A DNA stretch of 43,830 nucleotides, from assembly GCA_027859085.1 (NCBI GenBank), contig JAQIBJ010000031.1, positions 1 to 43,830 on the forward strand, read 5' to 3'. The DNA is from Mycoplasmatota bacterium (GTDB lineage Bacteria; Bacillota_I; Bacilli_A; Izemoplasmatales; Hujiaoplasmataceae). The stretch's first letter is position 1. Every line of letters begins with the position of its first letter. Under the pieces are notes generated by a model that searched no databases, was not told the DNA's origin, and worked only from the letters and a program-made list of their open reading frames with translations. Made by a program: the position numbers and the translations under genes. Positions 21,598 through 29,159 of this stretch are shown here, piece by piece.

Positions 21598-21915
21598 TTT
21601 TTGATACTTGTCAACCCAAGCCTTTAGTTCATCTTCCAAAGGTCTGAATCCCGTTTTCAATTCTGTAGATTCTCTTTTTTTACGTCCGGTCTTATTTTGA
21701 CTTTTATAACTGAAACTTATTTTGTCACCTTCAACTTTGATAACTTCAACAGTTACTTCATCCCCTACAGTAAGATAGTCTTCAATATTTCTTACATAGC
21801 CTTCACTAACCTCAGATATATGAATTAATCCATCATATTTGTCTTCAACTTTAACGAAAGCGCCGTAAGGTTTAATATTAGTAATACGACCTTTGACGAT
21901 GTCTCCTTTATTCAT
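21586..21915 (-). CDS. yugI: S1 RNA-binding domain protein, YugI/GSP13-like
   Basis: A 109-residue protein made of one S1 domain (residues 1-72: GDIVKGRITNIKPYGAFVKV, GLIHISEVSEGYV, VGDEVTVEVIKV) and a basic then acidic tail. This is the layout of the general stress protein GSP13/YugI of Bacillus, a ribosome-associated S1 protein of uncertain function. In Bacillus subtilis yugI and pgi are also near each other, as I recall, and here they adjoin. The ATG at 21915 with GAGGGGTG upstream is preferred to a GTG three codons earlier. It has its own promoter and terminator. Confidence 0.85.
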   Translation of the reverse strand: MNKGDIVKGRITNIKPYGAFVKVEDKYDGLIHISEVSEGYVRNIEDYLTVGDEVTVEVIKVEGDKISFSYKSQNKTGRKKRESTELKTGFRPLEDELKAWVDKYQKNDE

Positions 21916-21944
21916 AATTAACACCCCTCAAAGAAACTGATAAT

Positions 21945-21972
21945 ATTATAACACAATATGAGTTTTTATCAA
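21945..21972 (-). promoter_or_regulatory. Promoter of the S1-domain gene
   Basis: The minus strand reads TTGATA (21967-21972), 16 bases, TATAAT (21945-21950) with extended -10 TGT. The rest of the gap to 22045 shows nothing else. Confidence 0.7.
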
Positions 21973-22045
21973 GCAAGAGATATTGGAAATGGCAATTTAA
22001 TTTGATTTTGAGCCGTTTCGTTCAAGAATGAATATTTTTTCACAA

Positions 22046-22076
22046 TAAAAAAAGAATAATCATTAGAATTATTCTT
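22046..22076 (-). terminator. Terminator of the yutD-nifU-pgpA operon
   Basis: A 9-bp stem AAGAATAAT/ATTATTCTT (22052-22060 with 22068-22076), a seven-base loop, and a T-run on the minus strand. It includes the pgpA stop codon at 22069-22071. Confidence 0.85.
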
Positions 22077-22575
22077 CGTCTTCTTCGAAATTGTGGGCAA
22101 TTGATGATGCAGCAGCTGCAGCTATAGCACCGACAATGTCATCTAAGAATGTGTTGCATTTGTTTGGATCTTTTCCCGCTTCATCAAGTGTTCCAATAAT
22201 GCCAGGTTTTAACTTATCTACGTAACCAAAGTTTGTGAATCCAATTGATCCATAAACATTTACAATTGATAAAACAAGAATTTCATCAATACCATATAAA
22301 GGATTATCACTGTTAATAAGTGTTTCTAATGGTTCAGATAGTTTATTTTCTTCAGCTAATTTATCTAATTCAATCCCTGTTAAAACAGCGTTTTGAACTT
22401 CTCTTTTATCCAATACTCTTTCAATTGCATCAGTACAATCTACCATTGTTAATGAAGGAATATATTTTTTTTGTAATTCAAAAACAATATTCGCAATCTC
22501 TTCAATGGTTGCGCCTCTTTCAATCAATAAGTTTTTAGCAATATCTTTCATTTTTTTATTTGATTTTATAGTCAT
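22069..22575 (-). CDS. pgpA: Phosphatidylglycerophosphatase A family protein (YutG-like)
   Basis: The 168-residue protein matches the Firmicutes YutG/PgpA family. The C-terminal half carries LSIVNVYGSIGFTNFGYVDK, KPGIIGTLD and FLDDIVGAIAAAAASS, the most conserved family segments. PgpA of enterobacteria removes the phosphate from phosphatidylglycerophosphate to give phosphatidylglycerol, also the lipid donor for Lgt. This short form lacks clear long membrane spans, so enzymatic activity is inferred from family naming only. It starts with an ATGA overlap with nifU; an ATG eight codons later is an alternative start. A terminator overlaps its stop. Confidence 0.78.
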   Translation of the reverse strand: MTIKSNKKMKDIAKNLLIERGATIEEIANIVFELQKKYIPSLTMVDCTDAIERVLDKREVQNAVLTGIELDKLAEENKLSEPLETLINSDNPLYGIDEILVLSIVNVYGSIGFTNFGYVDKLKPGIIGTLDEAGKDPNKCNTFLDDIVGAIAAAAASSIAHNFEEDEE

Positions 22576-22808
22576 AAAACTTGTTCAACTCCAATCACTC
22601 CAGGTACTCTCTCTAACAATGTATCTTCAATTAAATCGTTTATGGTAGAATCAGCAGCTGCACAACCTACGCAAGCACCAGTTAATCTTACATAAACAAT
22701 ACCATCTTCAAATTTAATAAATTCTACATCTCCACCGTCACGATTAATATACGGTCTAATTAATTCAATAACACCTTTAATTTCCGCTATGATATCTTCA
22801 TAGTTCAT
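22572..22808 (-). CDS. NifU-like Fe-S scaffold domain protein
   Basis: A 78-residue protein consisting only of the NifU C-terminal domain. It has IRPYINRDGGDVEFI and the cluster-binding pair in GACVGCAAADST (CxxC). Such proteins (YutI in Bacillus, Nfu elsewhere) carry or transfer Fe-S clusters to target enzymes. AAGGAG lies nine bases before the ATG. It ends with TGA overlapping the pgpA ATG. In Bacillus the yutI, yutG and yutD relatives lie in the same chromosomal area, which supports all three assignments. Confidence 0.92.
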   Translation of the reverse strand: MNYEDIIAEIKGVIELIRPYINRDGGDVEFIKFEDGIVYVRLTGACVGCAAADSTINDLIEDTLLERVPGVIGVEQVL

Positions 22809-22814
22809 ATATAT

Positions 22815-23081
22815 CTACTCCTTTATTTCTTTGCCGTCTTGACTGCTCTTTAAAATGTAATATGCACAATTGGGTGCACAAGATTCAACAATATAATCAG
22901 GAATCAACTCATGGTTAGAATCTTCGAATCCTTTAAGTCTCAATAAACCTGCTGAATAATCTCCAACAATGAATTTATATTTATCAAAATAATCAGTATA
23001 TCTTTGATTAAAATCATCTAAAACAAAAGCATCTCGGTAGTTTTTAATTAAATCATATACGCCATGTTCTGTTTCAATCAT
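22815..23081 (-). CDS. yutD: YutD-like (DUF1027) protein
   Basis: An 88-residue soluble protein. The stretch FNQRYTDYFDKYKFIVGDYSAGLLRLKGF and the C-terminal CAPNCAYYILK agree with what I recall of the YutD family (FNxRYxExLDKYDxIVGDWGYxQLRLKGF and CxFGCAYFVLK). Biochemical function is unknown. The two cysteines in CAPNC are conserved in position. GGTGAT precedes the ATG closely. It leads the yutD-nifU-pgpA group, with a six-base gap to nifU. Confidence 0.8.
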   Translation of the reverse strand: MIETEHGVYDLIKNYRDAFVLDDFNQRYTDYFDKYKFIVGDYSAGLLRLKGFEDSNHELIPDYIVESCAPNCAYYILKSSQDGKEIKE

Positions 23082-23104
23082 ATCACCACATCCTTAGGAT
23101 ATAT

Positions 23105-23113
23105 ATTTTATCA
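23105..23113 (-). promoter_or_regulatory. Promoter of the yutD-nifU-pgpA operon
   Basis: The minus strand reads TGA then TAAAAT (23105-23110), an extended -10, with AT-rich sequence but no clear -35 about 17 bases upstream. It sits in the 70-base gap after ispF, where no terminator is visible. Confidence 0.5.
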
Positions 23114-23151
23114 TATAAAGGTCTAAATTTAAAAACTTATTACTTATTAAT

Positions 23152-23643
23152 TTAATCTAAAATAAAATCGGATTTTTCTATTAATACAATAGCTTCACAC
23201 ATGATACCTTTTTCTTCGCCAACAAACCCTAAACCCTCATGAGTTGTGGCTTTGATTGATATATATCTAGTATCACATTTCAATATTTCACCGATGATTT
23301 TTTTCATATCACTAATGTATGGTCTTAATTTTGGTTTTTCTAAAGAAACCATACAATCTAAGTTAGATATTTCATACCCTTTACTCGATATATAATTATA
23401 AACTTCTTTTAAAATTAATTTAGAATCATAATCTTTATATTTAGGATTGTCATCAGGAAAAAACTTACCTAAGTCACCTAAACCTAAAGCTCCTAACAAT
23501 GATTCAGCAATTACATGTAACAAACAATCACCATCAGAATATCCGGTGCTGCCTTTATAGTGGCTAATTTCTAAGCCGCCAAGAATAAACTTTTCACCTT
23601 CTTTTAAAGGGTGAACATCTTTTGAAAAACCAATTCTTATCAT
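23152..23643 (-). CDS. ispF: 2-C-methyl-D-erythritol 2,4-cyclodiphosphate synthase
   Basis: IspF closes the cyclodiphosphate ring in the MEP route to isoprenoids. The protein is 163 residues, as usual. The metal ligands are Asp9 and His11 (SKDVHPL) and His43 (SDGDCLLHVIAESLLGALGLGD), and the C-terminal ATTHEGLGFVG motif is present. GGAGGATATACT before the ATG is inside the end of ispD, with an ATGA overlap. It is the last gene of the four-gene operon that starts with the oxidoreductase at 27817. Confidence 0.97.
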   Translation of the reverse strand: MIRIGFSKDVHPLKEGEKFILGGLEISHYKGSTGYSDGDCLLHVIAESLLGALGLGDLGKFFPDDNPKYKDYDSKLILKEVYNYISSKGYEISNLDCMVSLEKPKLRPYISDMKKIIGEILKCDTRYISIKATTHEGLGFVGEEKGIMCEAIVLIEKSDFILD

Positions 23644-24293
23644 AGTATATCCTCCATTATATTTAAATCAAACTTCGTTGTTAGTTTAATATTAGAATCG
23701 TCATCTTCGATGAGTTTAATATTTAATTTTAACTCACCCATATATAGAGATGCATCGTCATTGTATTGATGATTTTGTTTTATTGCCAATTCGTAAGCTT
23801 TTAATATCTCTTTTACATTAAAAGCTTGTGGCGTTTTAATATAACCTACTTTATCTCTATTTAAATATTTTTTAATTTTATTGCCTTCATATTCAATGAT
23901 AGAATCTGTGGCTTTTGTAAAAAGTATTGCTGGTTCATTCTCAACTACATTTTTTAATTTTTCAATACTTTCCTTTGATATATTAGGTCTAGCGCCATCA
24001 TGAATTAAAACAAATGTAGAATTTAATATTTGTTTTAAACCCTCATAAACACTTTCTTGTCTTGTTTTTCCACCTTTGATAACTTTGACCTTTTCTTGAT
24101 CAAATAATACTTTAATTCGATCATAGTCTTCTCTATTAGCGACAATAATCACTTCAGAAAAATCTGGATCATCAATAAAACATTTCGAAGCATGTTCTAT
24201 CACTGTTTTCCCTTTAATTTTATAAAGAACTTTATTATAGCCAAGACCCATTCTTTCCCCAGATCCACCGCCTAAAATAATTGCTGAAAACAT
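23640..24293 (-). CDS. ispD: 2-C-methyl-D-erythritol 4-phosphate cytidylyltransferase
   Basis: IspD couples MEP to CTP in the same pathway as IspF. The 217 residues include the nucleotide-binding loop ILGGGSGERMGLGYNK, VKGKTVIEH-like KIKGKTVIEHA, GGKTRQESVYEGL, LIHDGARPNIS and a C-terminal region with KLTTKFDLNIME, all family-like. The ATG forms a TAATG junction with the preceding gene, whose last codons also supply the ribosome site GGAGGTG. It ends in TGA overlapping ispF. Confidence 0.96.
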   Translation of the reverse strand: MFSAIILGGGSGERMGLGYNKVLYKIKGKTVIEHASKCFIDDPDFSEVIIVANREDYDRIKVLFDQEKVKVIKGGKTRQESVYEGLKQILNSTFVLIHDGARPNISKESIEKLKNVVENEPAILFTKATDSIIEYEGNKIKKYLNRDKVGYIKTPQAFNVKEILKAYELAIKQNHQYNDDASLYMGELKLNIKLIEDDDSNIKLTTKFDLNIMEDIL

Positions 24294-25468
24294 TACGCAC
24301 CTCCAAAAATAGAATAATTATTCTTATTATCAGATATAGCTTCTTCTAGCGCTTTATTGCTTAGACTTATTAAATCATTGATATTCACTTTGCTCCAAGG
24401 ATCACTTTTCATAACACCTAAATTAGGATAAATAATCTGTTGAATACCCCCAATGTTTAATTTCAAGTTAATTAAATCCCCACCACTACTTAAAGCTCTA
24501 TGAAGATTTTGATATTTTAATTCATCTTTAATAATCAAAGCAAATTGAATGCCTGTTATTCTAAACAAAGTATTTTTTTCTCTAGCAAAATGATATCTCA
24601 TGTTTTTTACATATTCAGCAATCATTAAATTGCCAACATCTCTACCAAATCTTTTATTGATATCGGGAATGTTGGTTAAATGCAACATAATCAAATAAAA
24701 TGTTTGTTTTTCTTTTCTTAATATAGAGAGCGTTTTTGTTAAGTCATCTTCATAAGGTAAAGAATCTAACTCCTCAATCATTGTATCTGGAAAAAGTTTT
24801 AGATTTACTGGTTTAAAGGTTGAAATAATATGTTCGGCTTTATTATGTTTAAACATCTTACCTTTTTCAATGACCCATGCATAATTTTCTCCCGCTTGTA
24901 TTCTATACTTAATTTCAAAAGAAGAAAGTTTATCATTCATTTTTTTAATGTTTTGTAAATATTGTTTTTTATCTTCTTCGTGAATTAATGCTAAATACTC
25001 ATCCATGGTTAATTGATTTTGATCTGTATTAATTAACGCTTTAACTTGATCAGTAATATATAAACCTGAATAATCACTTTCATAAAATACTAATCCCTCA
25101 TTTAATAAATCAATAGAATAAATAAATCTTTTTCTTAGCAAATCAGATGCTTTATTCACTCTATCAAGTTCTTTTTCTAATTCAAAGAAATCATAATCAG
25201 TAAGATTCTTTGTGACTTGAATCTTTCTTCTAAATGTTACAGCCATGATGATTAAACCGAAGATAAGAATAAGTAAATATATTTCCTCAAGATATTTAAC
25301 GTTAAAATCTTGCAAAATGTTTGGGAAAAATTCCCATATGACAACAATCGTATAGACTAAAATCAATACAATTAATTTCCAAATATTTAGTTTTTTATAA
25401 ATGATGATACTGCTTGCAAACAAAAACCATGTTAAAAATATAATAACATAATAAATGACGTCGATCAT
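24293..25468 (-). CDS. Membrane PAS protein with a degenerate GGDEF domain
   Basis: The 391-residue protein has three or so membrane segments (about 4-24, 31-47, 63-79), a linker helix (95-115), a PAS-like domain (about 116-220, ending EIKYRIQAGENYAWVIEKG), and a C-terminal GGDEF-like domain (240-390). The GGDEF site is decayed: residues 305-309 read TGIQF where GGDEF would be, and the metal-binding Asp in the first strand is replaced (LHLTNIPDINKRFG). So diguanylate cyclase activity is not expected; a sensing, nucleotide-binding or scaffold role is possible. The TM-PAS-decayed GGDEF order resembles c-di-AMP phosphodiesterase GdpP, but the DHH/DHHA1 domains are missing. AGAGGTG precedes the ATG. 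It lies between the oxidoreductase and ispD. Confidence 0.85.
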   Translation of the reverse strand: MIDVIYYVIIFLTWFLFASSIIIYKKLNIWKLIVLILVYTIVVIWEFFPNILQDFNVKYLEEIYLLILIFGLIIMAVTFRRKIQVTKNLTDYDFFELEKELDRVNKASDLLRKRFIYSIDLLNEGLVFYESDYSGLYITDQVKALINTDQNQLTMDEYLALIHEEDKKQYLQNIKKMNDKLSSFEIKYRIQAGENYAWVIEKGKMFKHNKAEHIISTFKPVNLKLFPDTMIEELDSLPYEDDLTKTLSILRKEKQTFYLIMLHLTNIPDINKRFGRDVGNLMIAEYVKNMRYHFAREKNTLFRITGIQFALIIKDELKYQNLHRALSSGGDLINLKLNIGGIQQIIYPNLGVMKSDPWSKVNINDLISLSNKALEEAISDNKNNYSIFGGA

Positions 25469-25477
25469 AAGGCACCT

Positions 25478-27817
25478 CTAACTTTTCTTGATACTGGTTT
25501 TCACATACATTGTCGGATAATAATAAGATAAAAAGAAACCTAAAAATACTAAATTATATAACACAGAAACATATCTTTCTCCTGAGAAAAACGTTCCAAA
25601 GAGAATTGTTAGGAAAATAAATCCCCAAATAAAACTCAACCCATTTGTAATGGCTAAAAATAATTTAGTATTCACGTATTCTTTTGAGTAATCATATTTC
25701 AAATAATTCATGGCATATGGTTTATTTATGATGACTGAAATAAATAAAATAGCAATCACTGGTATTAAAACCAAATTATCAGAATAAAATGTATTAACAT
25801 AATCAATTATAAAAGACAAAACCCCAAGTGTTAAAAACATAACCAACACAAATATATCAAACGCATATATTTTTTTTACAAAATAATGTTTAGCAGCCAC
25901 AACTGCCAAACTTAATAAAAAAGCAGGTAGATATATATATATACCCATAAAATAATTTGCTAAGAAAGCAGATGCAGCAACAAACAAAAATAATAAATTC
26001 ATCATGATTACACCGAGCCTATGATAAGGTAAGGTTTTATAATCATCTATTTTTATACCATTTCTATCGTCTAAATTAAATGCTTTAAGAAAAGCAACCA
26101 ATGTATCTTCACTTCCGTTGTATCTAAAAAAGTCAGAATTAATAACTTCTTGATATGACACTTTCTTATATATTAAATCAATCAATCGATCATTTGTTGT
26201 ATAAATAGATAAGTCAGGACGAGCATATCTCCCTTGATGAACAACTAGATTTTTACCTTTCATTCTTAAAAAATACAAACTTTTTCCAATATGGAAATTA
26301 ATATGTATTTCTTTTTTTCCAAAATAAGAATAATCATAATTTTGTCGCAACATCATCATGACTTCATCATTAGAATAGTGATAATCTTCTGCTTCCTCTT
26401 TAAAATATAAATTATCTTCTATTTTGTCCGCAGTCACAACAGCTTGTTGCAACTTACCATAAAATCCTGATTCAGGTCTAATAAAAGAACCACCCACATA
26501 AAGATTTTCATAAACTGCAATGTGGTTTAATGATTCGTAATCAATCAACTCATTGATCGATAATTTCTTTCTAAGTTTTTCTTCTCTTAACATACCTAAA
26601 TAAGGTTTTTCATTTCCATATTTGAGAGTCAAATGCTCTTTCTTCAATTTAGGAAATGCATGATGAAGTTTATCTAAAATATTTTCTTCATTAAAGCCTT
26701 TATTTTTATCATAAGTAAAATCAATCAATAACTTACCTGGTTGATTCTTCTTGCCGTCAACATAGCTTTCATTATATATCTTCATAATCTTTTCTTGATC
26801 AAATGCATGATCATTATAAAAATATAAACGCTCATTGATGTCATAAGTACTCGGATGTTTTTCAAGTAAAACATAAACTGTTCGCTTAACTGTTGTATCT
26901 TCTATAAATGGATAATAATTTCTTAATTTTTTTACATGAGCTTCTAAATCAGAAAAATAATCATTATAAAATTCTATTGGTTGATCACTAACAAAATAGT
27001 ATTTTCCTGAATATTTTTCGCCTTTACTATCTTCTATATATTCTATACGATTATTATTTGCGACTATATTTGTTATCTTTGTTTTTACAATTGAATGTTT
27101 AGAAGAATTTTTGATTTTGTCTAAAATAATTTCTCTTAATGATTCAATTGGTGTTTTCACCAAATAGAAGCCAGATTTTAAGCCAATAAAATAATTAGCA
27201 AAAAAATTATAAGCGCTGACTTTGGCTAAATCCAATCCATTGATAAAATCATTGGTTTTAAACTCATCAATAATTTTTGTATCGTCAAAATAACTGAGTA
27301 AAAGATCATATAAAGATTGATCTCCCCATTCAACCATTAATGAAGTCAATGTATAATCATCGTTATGCAATAAACTTAAGTATTGTTCTTTATAATTTTT
27401 ATAATGTCTTTCAAAATCATTAAAGAATCTTTTAATCTGATTGATTTGTTTTGGATAATATCTCATCAAATAAATTTTAAACTCATTGAAAGAATTTAGT
27501 CTTGTTTTTCTTTCGCCATCTTTATTAACAATGTAATCATAAACCATTCTTTCATATTCAATCGCATCTTCAATGCCTAAATCTTCTAAGAAAGCTTGAG
27601 TCAATCCAAAGGTATCAAGACCTGTTAATATTTGTATGGGTTTTTGATTAAATTCATAATCTTTATCTAGATGATTAATAATTACTTTTTCTGTATTTTC
27701 TTTATAGGGTGATTCTTGATTTATCAGTAAAATATTTCTCATTTTTCTTGTCAAAAAGAGCGCAATTGTTAGCGCATAAATATCGTCACCTATAATAATA
27801 CAATCATAGTTTTTCAT
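25478..27817 (-). CDS. Phytoene-desaturase-like oxidoreductase fused to SCP2-like and membrane domains
   Basis: A 779-residue protein with three parts. Residues 1-470 look like a phytoene desaturase/amine oxidase fold: a Rossmann strand (YDCIIIGDDIYALTIALFL) and a C-terminal motif (ENLYVGGSFIRPESGFYG) placed like the FAD-closing motif of that family. The GxGxxG is decayed (G10, D12, A15), so cofactor binding is uncertain. Residues about 500-585 (INFHIGKSLYFLRMKGKNLVV, ARPDLSIYTT, FFRYNGSEDTLVAFLKAF) resemble a sterol-carrier-protein-2 lipid-binding domain. Residues 600-775 hold about five to six membrane segments. AAGGAG and a promoter support the start. Operon with ispD and ispF suggests a lipid or isoprenoid substrate; this is inference. 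Confidence 0.8.
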   Translation of the reverse strand: MKNYDCIIIGDDIYALTIALFLTRKMRNILLINQESPYKENTEKVIINHLDKDYEFNQKPIQILTGLDTFGLTQAFLEDLGIEDAIEYERMVYDYIVNKDGERKTRLNSFNEFKIYLMRYYPKQINQIKRFFNDFERHYKNYKEQYLSLLHNDDYTLTSLMVEWGDQSLYDLLLSYFDDTKIIDEFKTNDFINGLDLAKVSAYNFFANYFIGLKSGFYLVKTPIESLREIILDKIKNSSKHSIVKTKITNIVANNNRIEYIEDSKGEKYSGKYYFVSDQPIEFYNDYFSDLEAHVKKLRNYYPFIEDTTVKRTVYVLLEKHPSTYDINERLYFYNDHAFDQEKIMKIYNESYVDGKKNQPGKLLIDFTYDKNKGFNEENILDKLHHAFPKLKKEHLTLKYGNEKPYLGMLREEKLRKKLSINELIDYESLNHIAVYENLYVGGSFIRPESGFYGKLQQAVVTADKIEDNLYFKEEAEDYHYSNDEVMMMLRQNYDYSYFGKKEIHINFHIGKSLYFLRMKGKNLVVHQGRYARPDLSIYTTNDRLIDLIYKKVSYQEVINSDFFRYNGSEDTLVAFLKAFNLDDRNGIKIDDYKTLPYHRLGVIMMNLLFLFVAASAFLANYFMGIYIYLPAFLLSLAVVAAKHYFVKKIYAFDIFVLVMFLTLGVLSFIIDYVNTFYSDNLVLIPVIAILFISVIINKPYAMNYLKYDYSKEYVNTKLFLAITNGLSFIWGFIFLTILFGTFFSGERYVSVLYNLVFLGFFLSYYYPTMYVKTSIKKS

Positions 27818-27844
27818 TCGGATACTCCTTTTATTTTCAAAGAA

Positions 27845-27853
27845 ATTATAACA
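27845..27853 (-). promoter_or_regulatory. Promoter of the oxidoreductase-ispD-ispF operon
   Basis: The minus strand reads TGT then TATAAT (27845-27850), an extended -10 without a good -35, 28 bases before the ATG at 27817. It follows the cdaA terminator, marking a separate transcription unit. Confidence 0.6.
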
Positions 27854-27880
27854 TAAATATAATTAAAATACTATTAAACG

Positions 27881-27902
27881 AAAAAAAAGCGCCTAGCGCT
27901 TT
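27881..27902 (-). terminator. Terminator of the yfhO-cdaA operon
   Basis: Stem AAAGCGC/GCGCTTT (27886-27892 with 27896-27902), a three-base loop, and eight T on the minus strand. It overlaps the TAA stop of cdaA. Confidence 0.9.
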
Positions 27903-28647
27903 AATTGATTTTTAATACATTTTCTAAATACAAGTTTAAAGCTTCTTTTGTAACATTATATTCCATCTTACCATCCATAGTAATACTAACTCTTCCAGTC
28001 TCTTCAGAAACAACAATTGTAAAAGCATCACTTTGTTCGCTTATACCCAAAGCAGCGCGATGTCTAGTTCCATAATTCATTGGTAAGTCATGTCTTTCTG
28101 ATGAAGGATAATAAGCTTTAGCACATAATATTTTGTTTTCTCTAATAATGACCGCGCCATCATGAAGTGGTGTTGAAGGCATAAAAATTGAAGTTAATAA
28201 CTCTTTTGAAACATCGGCATTTAAAGATAAAGCTTTATCAATAATATTTGTTAAACTCACGTTTCTTTCTACAGTGATTAAAGCGCCAATTTTTCTTTTT
28301 GATAAAAAATCAACAGATTGAATTAAAGCGATTGCCAAATCATTATTGATTAAACGTGGCCCACTATTTTTGCCAATATTTATTTTTCCAAATATAGTTT
28401 TTAATTCATTAATATAAGTCATAGTTACAAAAACAGGTAACATCGTTAATGCAACAATTTCTATCGTCAATGACAAACCGCTTGCCGTCTCGATTGATTG
28501 GAAAAATGTGATAACCGAAAGAATGGTTAGAGCCAATAATAATACTTTAAGCGTTCTTATTTGTTTGACTTCAATTTTCATTCTTAAATTAAGAAGAAAG
28601 ATACTGTATAGATAAGCAATTATTATTGTTACAAAAAATTCATTCAT
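27901..28647 (-). CDS. cdaA: Diadenylate cyclase CdaA
   Basis: CdaA makes cyclic di-AMP from two ATP at the membrane; this messenger controls potassium and osmotic balance in Firmicutes. With the ATG at 28647 it is 248 residues: three membrane helices (about 1-85) then a DAC domain with DGA (163-165, in PLHDGAVII) and RHR (195-197, in GTRHRAALG), both catalytic. AGGATGTGA five bases before this ATG favours it over the GTG at 28656. Usual partners cdaR and glmM are not next to it; it follows gtrA of a glycosylation cassette instead, with a terminator after it. Confidence 0.96.
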   Translation of the reverse strand: MNEFFVTIIIAYLYSIFLLNLRMKIEVKQIRTLKVLLLALTILSVITFFQSIETASGLSLTIEIVALTMLPVFVTMTYINELKTIFGKINIGKNSGPRLINNDLAIALIQSVDFLSKRKIGALITVERNVSLTNIIDKALSLNADVSKELLTSIFMPSTPLHDGAVIIRENKILCAKAYYPSSERHDLPMNYGTRHRAALGISEQSDAFTIVVSEETGRVSITMDGKMEYNVTKEALNLYLENVLKIN

Positions 28648-28661
28648 TATTATCACATCCT

Positions 28662-29159
28662 TTAAATGTTTGTTTTATTTTCTTTGATATCGCTGGTTTT
28701 CTTAAAGACAATATTTAATGAAAGATAAGCCACTGGTATTAATAAAGCAGACGCTAAGAACGGTGCTATATATTTAGCTGCAGGATAGATGCTGTAATCA
28801 ATTTCAAGCCAACGTACAACTGCAAAATCAAATCCGGCTGCCAATAAACTACTCACTAACCACCTGGTTAAAAACACCAAAAAAACTGCAGAAAATTGCA
28901 TCGTCGTTTTGTGTTTAGGTTTAAATGTAAAATATGCATTCGCAAAATATGAGAAAGTCGACGCCACAATAAAAGCAATTGCGTTTGCATTAAATGCAAT
29001 GAAACTACTCATAAGTCCTGTATTGTTATTAAATAAATTGTAGACAATCCCATAAACTGCCATATGAATAAAAGTATTAAATACGCCTATGGTTCCAAAT
29101 GTTATAAACTTCTTTGTTATAAAATTATTTTTAATAAATAGCCAAATTTTATTCAACAA
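28662..29159 (-). CDS. GtrA family membrane protein
   Basis: The 165-residue protein has four hydrophobic segments and begins with FITFGTIGVFNTFIHMAVY, the usual GtrA start. GtrA-type proteins are thought to flip or help flip lipid-linked sugars across the membrane. It starts with TTG, with GGAGG six bases upstream, inside the end of the GT2 gene (11-base overlap). Together with the GT2 enzyme and YfhO it completes a three-component glycosylation set. The basic C-terminus is probably cytoplasmic. Confidence 0.88.
   Translation of the reverse strand: MLNKIWLFIKNNFITKKFITFGTIGVFNTFIHMAVYGIVYNLFNNNTGLMSSFIAFNANAIAFIVASTFSYFANAYFTFKPKHKTTMQFSAVFLVFLTRWLVSSLLAAGFDFAVVRWLEIDYSIYPAAKYIAPFLASALLIPVAYLSLNIVFKKTSDIKENKTNI

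Noticed and set aside
24293-25468. Active diguanylate cyclase
   Set aside because: GGDEF is replaced by TGIQF, and the metal-binding Asp is missing.
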